In this document: positions 1 through 7,774 of the stretch, in pieces
How the letters are laid out: each line of letters starts with the position of its first letter
How positions within the stretch are numbered: position 1 is the first letter of the stretch
Assembly: GCA_963826145.1 (NCBI GenBank)
Contig: CAWGVW010000001.1
Coordinates: 1,364,001 to 1,428,000, forward strand
DNA from: JBGPLJ01 sp963826145
GTDB taxonomy: Bacteria; Pseudomonadota; Gammaproteobacteria; Steroidobacterales; Steroidobacteraceae
Direction of reading: 5' to 3'
Length of the DNA stretch: 64,000 nucleotides
The notes under the pieces: model-generated
What the model was told of the DNA's origin: nothing
The model's input: the letters and a program-made list of their open reading frames with translations, nothing else
Databases searched by the model: none
Program-made: the position numbers and the translations under genes

Positions 1-224
1 TCGTGGACGAGCCGCTCGCGATTGAGGCGCGCGGCGACGCCCGCCTGCTGCAGAAGATCCACCGTGCCCTGCTCGAGCACGCCAGCGCGGATGCGGCTCG
101 CGACGTATTCCCGGCTGCGCTGCTCAACGACGATGTTGTCGACGCCGTTCTGGCTCAGGAGCTGCGACAGCAGGAGGCCCGAAGGGCCCGCGCCGACGAT
201 GCCGACCTGAGTGGACTCGCTCAC
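1..224 (-). CDS. pobA: 4-hydroxybenzoate 3-monooxygenase, N-terminal part (runs off left edge)
   Basis: The minus strand reads open from a GTG at 224 to the window edge, giving the first 74 residues of a flavoprotein hydroxylase. The dinucleotide-binding motif GAGPSG is at residues 11-16, the ribose-binding acidic residue E34 ends the second strand, and RIRAGVLEQGTVDLL (from residue 44) is the PobA-type segment beside the flavin and substrate. PobA converts 4-hydroxybenzoate to protocatechuate with NADPH and O2 in the cytoplasm, feeding the beta-ketoadipate pathway. A GGAAGG-like ribosome-binding site precedes the GTG. The gene diverges from the SDR gene at 336, with an inverted repeat between them. 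The rest of the gene, including the catalytic core, is outside the window. A related group A flavin monooxygenase is possible but less likely. Confidence 0.85.
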   Translation of the reverse strand, partial: MSESTQVGIVGAGPSGLLLSQLLSQNGVDNIVVEQRSREYVASRIRAGVLEQGTVDLLQQAGVAARLNRERLVH

Positions 225-276
225 CTGCCGTAATCCTTCCGTTGCCTGCCGACAGTGTATATAAGAGTGGCCGTTT

Positions 277-305
277 CGTTCAGCTGCCGCTCAGGAAACT
301 GAACG
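277..305. promoter_or_regulatory. Inverted repeat, candidate operator between pobA and SDR gene
   Basis: Perfect 7-base arms CGTTCAG (277-283) and CTGAACG (299-305) are separated by 15 bases that themselves hold a CTCAGG half-site. It sits in the roughly 110-base divergent intergenic region, where a pobA regulator would be expected to bind. This is inference from position and symmetry only. Confidence 0.3.
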
Positions 306-335
306 GAATCCGCAGTCATTCACCGGGTGAATTCC

Positions 336-1109
336 ATGCATGTCAGAAACCTATTTGACCTCTCCGGCAAGGTCGCGCTCGTCACCGGCGGATCGCGCGG
401 CCTTGGCCTGCAGGTTGCCGAAGCGCTGGGCGAGCTTGGGGCGGTGGTTGTCATTACGGCGCGCAAGCCCGATGAGCTTGCAGAGGCGGCAGCTCGGCTC
501 AGGAGCGCCGGGATCCACTGCCATGCGATCGCGGCCGATCTCGCGGACCTCAAGAGCATCCCGACACTTGTCGCGCAAGCCATCGAAGTCGCAGGGACGA
601 TCGACATCCTGGTGAACAACGCCGGAACGACGTGGGGCGCGCCTGCCGAAACTCATCCACCCGAAGCGTGGATGAAGGTGATGGACCTCAATGTCAATGC
701 CGCCTTCTTCCTGGCGCAGGAAATTGCGCGGCGCTGCATGATCGAACGCAAGAGCGGCAAGATCATCAACATGGCTTCGATCGCGGGGCTCTCGGGCGGT
801 AGCGTCGATTTCCTGGCCGTGGCCTACAAGACGTCCAAGGCGGCGCTCATCAACATGACGCGCTCGCTCGCGTCCGAATGGGGCCGGTTCAATATCAACG
901 TGAATGCCATCTGCCCCGGCTTTTTTCCATCGAAGATGAGCCGCGGCGTCCTCGAGAAAATCGAGGCGAGTGTCGTCGCGCGCACGCCGCTGCATCGGCT
1001 CGGCGGCGATGAAGACCTGAAGGGAGTCGCCGCCTTTCTTGCCTCCGAAGCGTCGCGTCACGTCACCGGCCAGTACATCGCCGTCGACGGCGGTGCGTCG
1101 ATCGCCTGA
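336..1109 (+). CDS. SDR family NAD(P)-dependent oxidoreductase
   Basis: A 257-residue classical short-chain dehydrogenase. The cofactor motif TGGSRGLG is at 17-24 and NNAG at 94-97. The catalytic tetrad is visible as N119, S148 and Y164/K168 (YKTSK). The C-terminus VTGQYIAVDGG is typical of the gluconate 5-dehydrogenase or 3-oxoacyl-reductase-like branch. R43 after the second strand suggests NADP preference. I chose the ATG at 336, which gives the usual short N-terminus; an in-frame GTG at 327 would add three residues. The next gene starts 12 bases after the stop on the same strand, so the two are probably cotranscribed. The substrate cannot be deduced. The position divergent to pobA hints at aromatic or alicyclic acid metabolism but does not prove it. 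Confidence 0.85.
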   Translation: MHVRNLFDLSGKVALVTGGSRGLGLQVAEALGELGAVVVITARKPDELAEAAARLRSAGIHCHAIAADLADLKSIPTLVAQAIEVAGTIDILVNNAGTTWGAPAETHPPEAWMKVMDLNVNAAFFLAQEIARRCMIERKSGKIINMASIAGLSGGSVDFLAVAYKTSKAALINMTRSLASEWGRFNINVNAICPGFFPSKMSRGVLEKIEASVVARTPLHRLGGDEDLKGVAAFLASEASRHVTGQYIAVDGGASIA

Positions 1110-1121
1110 CCGCCACGACGA

Positions 1122-1880
1122 ATGCATACCGACCTGCTCTTCTACGCCGTCGCGGTTCCGGCGGTGATCATTCTCGGACTCGCCAAGGGCGGCTTTGCCG
1201 GACTTGGCATGCTGGCCGTCCCACTGATGTCCCTCGCCGTTTCGCCGATCGAAGCGGCCACGATCGTGCTGCCGATTCTTCTCGTACAGGACGTCGTGAG
1301 TGTCTGGGCGTTTCGCAAGGCCTGGGACGGACGGAGCCTTGCGATCATGCTCCCCGGTGCAGCCGTGGGCATCGGGCTCGGCTACTTGCTTGCCGCGCGC
1401 GTCTCGACGGCGGCGGTCGAGCTAGCAGTGGGCCTCACGTCGATCGTCTTCGGACTGCAACAGTTGTGGAAGAGCTGGCGTGGCCCGCTCGAACCGAAGC
1501 ATGCATCCGACTGGATTGGCGTTGCCTGCGGCGTCGGTGCGGGTTTCACGAGCCAGATCGCGCACGCCGGCGGCCCGCCGTTTCAGCTCTACATGTTGCC
1601 GAAGCACCTGCCGCGCGATGTCTTCATCGGTACGTCCGCGATTTTCTTCGCCATTGTGAATTGGCTGAAAGTGCCGGCGTACATCGCACTCGGACAGTTC
1701 ACGCCGCAAAACCTGCACACGGCCGCGGCGTTACTGCCGCTCGCAATCGCTTCCACTATCGGTGGAGTGTGGGCGATTCGGCGGATCTCGGGCCCACGCT
1801 TCTATCAGGCAATGTATCTGCTGCTGCTGCTGGTGGGCACCAAGCTCACTTGGGACGGAGCGGCCGCCCTCCTCGCCTAG
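1122..1880 (+). CDS. TauE/SafE family sulfite/anion exporter
   Basis: A 252-residue inner-membrane protein with about eight hydrophobic helices in two repeats, as in the TauE/SafE (DUF81) family. The glycine-rich N-terminal segment LGLAKGGFAGLGMLAVPLM and the middle segment QIAHAGGPPFQLYML are the family's two signature loops. Family members move sulfite, sulfoacetate or other organic anions across the cytoplasmic membrane. It follows the SDR gene by 12 bases, so it may export or import a product of that enzyme. The substrate is not predictable. The length is normal for the family. It converges on the minus-strand glycine-zipper gene 35 bases downstream. Confidence 0.85.
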   Translation: MHTDLLFYAVAVPAVIILGLAKGGFAGLGMLAVPLMSLAVSPIEAATIVLPILLVQDVVSVWAFRKAWDGRSLAIMLPGAAVGIGLGYLLAARVSTAAVELAVGLTSIVFGLQQLWKSWRGPLEPKHASDWIGVACGVGAGFTSQIAHAGGPPFQLYMLPKHLPRDVFIGTSAIFFAIVNWLKVPAYIALGQFTPQNLHTAAALLPLAIASTIGGVWAIRRISGPRFYQAMYLLLLLVGTKLTWDGAAALLA

Positions 1881-1914
1881 GAGCCGGCAGGCACGGTTCT
1901 GATGCCCCTCGACC

Positions 1915-2487
1915 TCAGTACTTCACTGTGTACTTTTTCGCTTCTAGGCACGCACCGAAGGCCTTCCGGAAGGCATCGATCTGCTGGGCAGCTGACTGCT
2001 CGGCCGCCTGTACCTGCTGTGCGCCCTGTTGCGCAACCTGTTCCTGCTGACGACGCGCCTTGTTGCGCCCATGAACAGCGCCTGCCGCAGCGCCCCAGGC
2101 CGCACCGCTGCCCGCGTCGTTACTGGCAATTTCGCCGACGAGCGCGCCGGCGGCGGCACCCCGTACCGCCCCTTTCGCTCCGGAACCCTGACTCGCCTGC
2201 GCGGCCTGCTGCTGTTGCGCGGCTGCTTGCTGCTTCGCCTGATCCGCCTGTTTGGCGGCCTGGAAGGGATCGGTACCAGTGTTCTGCACGGCCCAGTTGT
2301 AGCACTCGGTCTCGTCCTGCGACTGCTGGCTCGCGGACTGACCGGCACCGGGGAAGGCGTAGACATTCAGCGTCGCGGCCAGTGTCTTCTGTCCGGTCGG
2401 CGCGGCAACGGGCGGGGGCGTCTGCGCTAGCGCGGTTGCAATGCCGGCGACTGCGGCAATGTAGCCAAGAGCGGTCGGGATTCGCAT
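1915..2487 (-). CDS. Glycine-zipper (YMGG-like) exported protein
   Basis: A 190-residue protein with a signal peptide (residues 1-21, ending ATALAQ). A conserved segment DETECYNWAVQNTGTDPF follows, then a very Q/A-rich stretch (about 80-100). A glycine-zipper with GAVRGAAAGALVGEI and GAAWGAAAGAV comes next, and the C-terminus is charged with one cysteine. Glycine zippers of this kind insert in or pack against membranes, and relatives are annotated as YMGG-like periplasmic or outer-membrane proteins of unknown role. The cysteine pair (C62 region and C-terminal GACLEAKKY) could form a disulfide. It stands alone between a convergent permease and another small exported protein. No enzymatic function is suggested. 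Confidence 0.75.
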   Translation of the reverse strand: MRIPTALGYIAAVAGIATALAQTPPPVAAPTGQKTLAATLNVYAFPGAGQSASQQSQDETECYNWAVQNTGTDPFQAAKQADQAKQQAAAQQQQAAQASQGSGAKGAVRGAAAGALVGEIASNDAGSGAAWGAAAGAVHGRNKARRQQEQVAQQGAQQVQAAEQSAAQQIDAFRKAFGACLEAKKYTVKY

Positions 2488-2528
2488 GTCGTGAGTCCTC
2501 GTAAACGATTGCGTGAGCGCGTGCGGCC

Positions 2529-2942
2529 TTACGGCGATGGCGTGCAGGCCGCGAACACGTTGACGATGATGCCGTCGAGCGCGACAGCCATTGTGGCAAG
2601 CCCGGTATCTTCGGCGATGACTATGCTGAAGGCGCGGCCGTTCTCCGATCCCTGGATCACGATCTCGCCGTCGTTGCGCGTGAGACTCGTGATGGGCGAG
2701 CGTCGTTGCTCTGCGCTCGCCGCCGGCGTGCTCAACAGCTTCTTGGCGAGGTCAAACTGGATGAACGACGGCATGTTCCACTTCCAGGGTGGACCGGACT
2801 CGCATTCGCCACGCCCGAAGCAGCGCGTGACATGCGATGCGGCGCAGAGAAATCGCTGACTGCCGGTGAGGTCATCCGCCTGCGCGATGACGGGCGCTGC
2901 GAAGATCAGCAGGGCAGCGACTTTGCCGGTGGTGTGATTCAT
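2529..2942 (-). CDS. Hypothetical periplasmic protein
   Basis: A 137-residue protein that I do not recognise. It has a clear signal peptide (residues 1-22, cleavage near VIAQA-DD). The mature part contains four early cysteines (in RFLCAASHVTRCFGRGECESG) that could form two disulfides, and a motif PPWKWNMPSFIQFDL. A C-terminal beta-rich region follows, with one more cysteine near the end. It follows the glycine-zipper gene's start by about 40 bases on the same strand, so the two may be cotranscribed. The composition and signal peptide support a real exported protein. Its function is unknown. Confidence 0.6.
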   Translation of the reverse strand: MNHTTGKVAALLIFAAPVIAQADDLTGSQRFLCAASHVTRCFGRGECESGPPWKWNMPSFIQFDLAKKLLSTPAASAEQRRSPITSLTRNDGEIVIQGSENGRAFSIVIAEDTGLATMAVALDGIIVNVFAACTPSP

Positions 2943-3097
2943 TTGAGTCCATCCCGTCCCGTGTTTTCGTTATTTGGCCGCGGCGATTATGGTCGCCGCC
3001 GATCGGCTGTTGCAAGCAAGTCGCCGGCCCCCGCGTCAATTACGTGTGCTGTGGCATCGACGTTCGGCTAGTATGCGGCACATATATTGCAGACAGG

Positions 3098-3860
3098 ATG
3101 GTCTTGGTGCGATCCGCGAAGCCGCTGCTCCTATCAACGCTCACTTTGCTCAGCGCTGCAGGTATCGCCAAGGCGGACGACTGGAAGCACACCCTGACAC
3201 CCTATTTGTGGGGCGCGAGCCTGTCCGGCACCACAGCAGTCGGACTGATTTCGGCGGACGTCGATGCCCCATTCAGCGACATCATTTCGAACCTGAACTT
3301 CGGCGGCATGCTGTCCTATCGTGGTGATCATGATCGTTTGGCGATCATGGTCGATGTCTTCTACGTGGACCTGGAAGGCGACAAGTCCTCTACCGGCGGG
3401 CTGGTCCAGGTCGATGCCTCGGCGCAGGTGCAAGAGACAATCGTCGAGGCCGATGTTGGCTATCACTTGACCGACCGAACCGTCGCATTCGTCGGCCTGC
3501 GCTACAACGATATCAGTCCCGATATTGCGGTCACTACGACAAGTCCCCTTGGCGGGACAACCCTGGCCGCAAGTGGGAGTGCATCGTGGGTCGACCCGCT
3601 GATCGGTATCGCCACGGAGATACCTTTGAGCGACAAGTGGTCGTTCGCCTTGCGTGGCGACATCGGGGGCTTCGGCATCGGGTCGGATCTTGCCTGGCAG
3701 GCGGTGGCGGCGGTGCGCTGGCAGGCTGGCAAGACAATATCGGTTGTGGGTGGGTATCGCTATCTCAGTGCCGACTATCAAAGCGGTAGCGGCGCAACAC
3801 TTATTCAAGTACGATATGGCGATGTCCGGTCCGGCCTTGGGCGTGGCATTCGCGTTCTAG
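3098..3860 (+). CDS. Outer-membrane beta-barrel protein (one frameshift near the end)
   Basis: About 253 residues with a signal peptide (MVLVRSAKPLLLSTLTLLSA) and alternating beta strands such as LTPYLWGASLSGTTAVG and VGGYRYLSADYQ. This is the pattern of OmpW-like or 'YLWGA' outer-membrane proteins. In the first frame the reading runs on to 3877 without a proper end. If one base is removed near 3793-3795, the reading continues as LFKYDMAMSGPALGVAFAF and stops at 3860. This restores the C-terminal phenylalanine expected for BAM-assembled barrels, so I call it a single gene with one extra base. Start: the ATG at 3098; a GTG at 3107 has a better-spaced AGACAGG. Its role in the envelope is unknown. 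Confidence 0.65.
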
Positions 3861-3935
3861 CCAGATATAACCAATGACGCACTGCACGCGGGCTTCAACT
3901 AAAATCGCGCGCTGACTCTAGGGGAGACTCTACTC

Positions 3936-4804
3936 ATGACTCGAAATGTATTTGACATCTGCCCTCCTGGCGCTCGTCGCCGGTGCGACCGCAATTGCCG
4001 CGCCCGGGCTTGCCCGCGCCGATGAGGCGGACGACGTACAGGCCTCGGCTGAGTCCGACTCGGGTCCCCTGAACGATCGGTTCATGCTCTCCCTCGGGAC
4101 GTTCATGCTGAGCACCAACACCAAGATCCAGGTCAACGGCAGCGCGGGTCAGGTCGGGACCGACGTCGACCTCAACAGGGATCTTGGATTCAAGGACGCG
4201 GACCGCTTCCGTCTGGATGGGACCTGGCGATTCTTCAAGCGCCACAAGCTGCGGGCCATGTACTTCAGTACTAGTCGGTCAAGCACCGGGACGCTTCAGC
4301 GCGATATCACCATTGGCGACACCACCTACCCCGTCGACGCTACAGTTACGGCCAAGAACAAGCACGACGATCGTCGAGCTTGCCTACGAGTACGTCTTCA
4401 TGAAAAGGTCGACCTTCGAATTGGCCGGATCGGCCGGTATCCACAGCGTCAAGTTCGACTTTCCGGATCGGGGCGATTGTGAACGGCGTACCCATCCAGG
4501 GCGAGCGGAAACAGCACGATACGTCGGCGCCGCTTCCGGTGTTCGGCGTACGGGCCCTGTGGGAGTTCGCACCGAAGTGGTACCTGGATGGTCAGGAGCA
4601 GTTCTTCGTCATCAGCTACGGCGACTACCAGGGCCACGTCAATGATTTCCGCGCCGGCATCGTACGGATGTTCGGCGACCACTTTGGCGTCGGCGTCGGG
4701 TACAACGGCTTCAAGACGCGACTCGATGTCAGCAAGACGCCTTCGACGGGTCGCTGAAGTGGCGCTATAGCGGCGCGCAGATCTACGTTACGGCCAATTT
4801 CTAA
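3936..4804 (+). CDS. Outer-membrane beta-barrel protein (several frameshifts)
   Basis: One barrel protein is readable across three or four frames. The signal peptide region is LTSALLALVAGATAIAAPG (frame of 3946). A good ribosome-binding site GGGGAG at 3921 points to the ATG at 3936 in another frame, so a base is probably wrong near 3945. The mature protein begins DEADDVQ, and strands such as FMLSLGTFMLSTNTKIQV follow. The frame then changes near 4370 (to TIVELAYEYVFMKRSTFEL), near 4465-4475 (to IVNGVPIQGERKQHD) and near 4735 (to FDGSLKWRYSGAQIYVTANF). The terminal phenylalanine before TAA 4802 fits an outer-membrane protein. Each change is explained by one inserted or deleted base. The gene starts a co-directional set with 4819 and 5390. 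Confidence 0.6.
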
Positions 4805-4818
4805 CCGGAGCATCTTAA

Positions 4819-5376
4819 ATGCAGCGAATTGCAATGTTTCTTGCCGCCTTGCTGGTGGCGGCTGGCGCCTACGCCGGCGACCCGAAGCCCGTGAGCGTCG
4901 AAGACGCCGTGACGGCGTCCGTGCTGGTCACGAAGGTCGATGTTCCGAATCGACTGTTGATGGTCAAGACGGATGCGGGCGAAGAGTTCGAACTCGAAGT
5001 CGACCCGGTCGTCCGGAACCTGCCGCAGGTCAAGGTCGGGGACCACATCAACGTCAAGTACTACCAGTCGCTGAGCGCAAGGCTCCACAAGCCGGGCGAC
5101 CCGGAACTACCAACCTCGAGTCTCGACGCGGAGCGTGCGGAACTCGGCCAGAAGCCGGGCGTGTCGGCGCGCAGCATCAAGACAGTGACTGTGACCATCG
5201 CTTCGGTCGACACCAAGAACAATGTCGTGAAGTTCTACGGTCCTGACAACGTCGTGCGTACCGTGAATATCGTGCGGCCACAGGGACAGGCGTTCATCAA
5301 GACGTTGAAGGCGGACGATAAGGTTGTCATCACCTACACGGAGTCGCTGGCCATCGCGGTCGGCCCGGCCCCGTAA
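4819..5376 (+). CDS. Exported protein with two repeated beta domains
   Basis: A 185-residue protein with a signal peptide (MQRIAMFLAALLVAAGAYA). The mature part holds two related halves. Around residues 38-82 it reads VDVPNRLLMVKTDAG...VKVGDHINVKYYQSL, and around 134-178 VDTKNNVVKFYGPDN...LKADDKVVITYTESL. The pattern is hydrophobic strand, nucleation turn, then 'L+.GD.+.+.Y..SL', like a small beta-barrel or OB-type fold duplicated. Similar sequences are annotated only as hypothetical secreted proteins. It lies 14 bases after the barrel gene and 13 before the DUF3313 gene, all on one strand, so the three probably form an operon concerned with the cell envelope. The function is unknown. Confidence 0.65.
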   Translation: MQRIAMFLAALLVAAGAYAGDPKPVSVEDAVTASVLVTKVDVPNRLLMVKTDAGEEFELEVDPVVRNLPQVKVGDHINVKYYQSLSARLHKPGDPELPTSSLDAERAELGQKPGVSARSIKTVTVTIASVDTKNNVVKFYGPDNVVRTVNIVRPQGQAFIKTLKADDKVVITYTESLAIAVGPAP

Positions 5377-5389
5377 CGCAGGAGGCACC

Positions 5390-6067
5390 GTGAAGATCAC
5401 TCGATGCTTGCGGGCCGCGGCCGTGGCGGCCGCGGCCATGCTGACGATGAATGCCTGGGCGGGCTCCCAGGAACAATTCGATGAGGCGATGAGCGCCGAC
5501 GGCCTGCAGAAGATCAAGGTCAAGGGCATCGACGTCGCCTATGCGCTGCCAGGTGCGACGCTTGCGACCTATAGCAAGGTCATGATCGATCCGATCGATG
5601 TCGCCTTCCACAAGGACTGGAACCCCGAGAAGACCGGCAGCCGCTTCAAGCTCAGCACCGAGGAGCGGGAGAACATCCGCACGGGCGTCGGCAAGATTGT
5701 CTACGAGGAGTTCGTCAAGGAACTGCAGAAGGGCAACTACCAGATGGTCACCGAGCCGGGCCCCGACGTGCTGCGCGTCGAGGCCATGATCATCAACCTG
5801 TATGTGAACGCGCCCGACACGATGACGTCCGGGCGCTCACGCACCTACACGGTCTCGGCCGGTGAGATGACGCTTGTCATCCAGCTGCGCGATTCGGAGT
5901 CCGGCGCCATCATTGCACGCGCGGTCGACCGTCGCGAAGCGACCGATACCGGGATGATGCAGCTCAGCAACAGCGTTGTGAACGCTTCGGAGGCGCGGAT
6001 GATCGCCTCGAGCTGGGCGAAAATCCTGAAGAAGGGCCTCGACAAGGCCCACGGCATCAAGAACTAG
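5390..6067 (+). CDS. DUF3313-like exported protein
   Basis: A 225-residue protein starting at GTG 5390, chosen because a perfect GGAGG lies at 5381-5385. A signal peptide runs to about residue 25 (AMLTMNAWA-GSQ). The mature part has ATYSKVMIDPIDVAFHKDW, then a helix, and VLRVEAMIINLYVNAPD followed by AGEMTLVIQLRDSESGAII. This is the layout of the DUF3313 family, in which a periplasmic lipoprotein-like domain packs a central beta sheet. Unlike many relatives it has no lipobox cysteine, so it is probably soluble in the periplasm. It follows the two-repeat protein by 13 bases. A strong hairpin at 6089-6121 ends the operon. Biochemical role unknown. Confidence 0.65.
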   Translation: MKITRCLRAAAVAAAAMLTMNAWAGSQEQFDEAMSADGLQKIKVKGIDVAYALPGATLATYSKVMIDPIDVAFHKDWNPEKTGSRFKLSTEERENIRTGVGKIVYEEFVKELQKGNYQMVTEPGPDVLRVEAMIINLYVNAPDTMTSGRSRTYTVSAGEMTLVIQLRDSESGAIIARAVDRREATDTGMMQLSNSVVNASEARMIASSWAKILKKGLDKAHGIKN

Positions 6068-6088
6068 GCCGGGCGGAGAACCACTCGA

Positions 6089-6121
6089 CCGCGCGCCTGC
6101 AACTTCAAGGCAGGCGCGCGG
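6089..6121. terminator. Bidirectional terminator-like hairpin
   Basis: Perfect 12-base GC-rich arms (6089-6100 and 6110-6121) enclose a 9-base loop, placed exactly between two convergent genes (stops at 6067 and 6132). There is no T-tract, so termination may need Rho or be partial. Confidence 0.55.
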
Positions 6122-6131
6122 CCTCGCGGTG

Positions 6132-6590
6132 CTACTTGACCTCGATTTCGGACTCTGTCGTGTCCGACGGATCCGAAATAACTCCCAGACGATTCTCGAC
6201 GATCCAGAACGTCAGGACATCGCCCTTATGGAGCTTCGCGTAGGCAACTTTCTTGCCGTCGACCGTGACCGTGGCCCCGGCCTTCGGCTTGATCGTCAAC
6301 TCGCGGCCCTCCATGCCGACGACGTTCGTAAACTTCACGTTCACGGATTCGGCGCTCACCGCCGTCACGTTCGCGATGAAGCGTGCGTACTTCTTGCCCT
6401 CACGCACCGCGACTTCCTGGCACGCCGCCGGCGCCTTCGGATACTTGGCAAGCAATTCCGCGTTCCACAGAATGTCCGAACACTTGAGCGCCGGAGCCGG
6501 CTCGTCGGCACTCATGGCAGTCGTCGCGCCGAGGACGGCCAAACCCGCCAGCACTGCGGCCGCCGCAGTCAATTTCACCTTGGTATTCAC
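6132..6590 (-). CDS. Hypothetical periplasmic protein
   Basis: A 152-residue protein starting at GTG 6590, preceded by AAGGAG at the right spacing. A longer reading from 6632 has no such site. The signal peptide (VNTKVKLTAAAAVLAGLAVLG, cleavage near AMSA-DE) leads to a mature protein with two cysteines (LKCSDIL and AACQEVAV). A beta-rich C-terminal half contains GATVTVDGKKVAYAKLHKGD and LTFWIVENRLGVI. This half resembles small SH3-like or OB-like folds and the repeats of the protein at 4819 in its 'L.KGD.L.F' turn, but I cannot assign a family. It is transcribed towards the 5390 gene and separated from it by a hairpin. Confidence 0.6.
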   Translation of the reverse strand: MNTKVKLTAAAAVLAGLAVLGATTAMSADEPAPALKCSDILWNAELLAKYPKAPAACQEVAVREGKKYARFIANVTAVSAESVNVKFTNVVGMEGRELTIKPKAGATVTVDGKKVAYAKLHKGDVLTFWIVENRLGVISDPSDTTESEIEVK

Positions 6591-6795
6591 AATCGATCTC
6601 CTTGAAAGACGGTCTGAAACAACATCGAACACAAACTTCCCCTATCTCCGGGCTGCGCCATTGTCTGATGCAGCCATGCTTGCACAACGCCACCCGAGCC
6701 GCGTCGCTGTCTCCGCCCAACATGCTAGTACCCGCGCGCGGCAGACGGTACTGCGTTCCGTACGGATTCCCGTTGCGGTTTGTACCTACCCCTAT

Positions 6796-7774
6796 TCAAT
6801 CCTCCGGAATCGGTGCGAGATCCTTGTCCGCGACAGGCGTCCATCCCATGACGGGATCGAATGTCGTGATCTTGTTCGCCGCAGCCTCCGTATCAGCGCC
6901 GAGGTCGCGCTGATAGATGACGCCTTCGTGATTCACGATGAAGCTCATGATGCCCAGCTCACCGTAAGTCGCCGGATAGGCAAGAATCGCGAAACCACCG
7001 ATCTGATTGTCGCCCGCCAGGTAGCTGTACGCACCGCCCTTCGCGGCCGGGCCCTGTGCCGTCAGCAATTTGTAGTGGTAGCCGTGATAGGCCGAAACCG
7101 GCGCCGCATAACCTTCCGCGGCCGCCGCGGCGAAGAGCTCACCAAGAGGGCTCACCGGCTCGCCCGCTTCCGCGCGGCCAGAACAATCCGTTGTGCCGCC
7201 CGACGACGCTGCGGAATGCCTGCGCGTACTCGAGAATGCCGTCGCCGTCGCGGTCGCGCGAATAGTACTCGCGCTGCGCGTCGACAATTGCGAGGCAGGT
7301 CTGAATCGTTTGCAGTTCGTTGCGCCCGATGCGACGGTTGAGGATTTCGTCCTGTCCCGCCGCCGTATCGAATGCCCACCCCTTACCCGTTTTCACAAGA
7401 GGGATCGGCATGGGCCAGGGGTCGGTGCCAACGGTCACCACCATCGATCCATCCGTGCCCGGCACGAGCTCGTGTTTGGCGTCATAGAGCTCGAGGAAGC
7501 CATTGCGGTTGGTCTCATCCACGACCGGATCGACCGACTGATATAGCGCCTCCGAACCCTTGCCGAAAATGGCCAGCAGTTCCTTCGGATTGTATTTGCG
7601 CAGCGCCCCCACCAGCGCGTCGACTGCCTTTTCGGGCGTCGAGAAAGCCTTTCCGGTCGGCTCTGCAGACGCGCTGGTGCAGAGCGCACAGGCCATGGAG
7701 CCTGCGACAAGCACAGCCACCAGCCCGCGGTGCCAAGTGAACGACAACATCGAACGCGGTACTCCGCAACTCAT
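6796..7774 (-). CDS. DUF2950 family protein (one frameshift)
   Basis: About 325 residues. The ATG at 7774 overlaps the stop of the DUF3300 gene by four bases (ATGA), so the two are translationally coupled. A signal peptide (to about residue 37) is followed by FSTPEKAVDALVGALRKYN and SRDRDGDGILEYAQAFRS. After one extra base near 7180 the reading continues in the second frame as GEPVSPLGELFAAA and then YHGYHYKLLTAQG. It ends GVIYQRDLGADTEAAA, all hallmarks of DUF2950. DUF2950 and DUF3300 genes are commonly neighbours in Proteobacteria. The function is unknown but envelope-associated. The frameshift looks like a sequencing indel because both halves are fully conserved. Confidence 0.75.

Noticed and set aside
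6253..7341. Open frame of 362 codons on the plus strand across two minus-strand genes
   Set aside because: It covers the 6132 gene start, the intergenic region and the DUF2950 gene without any family sequence.
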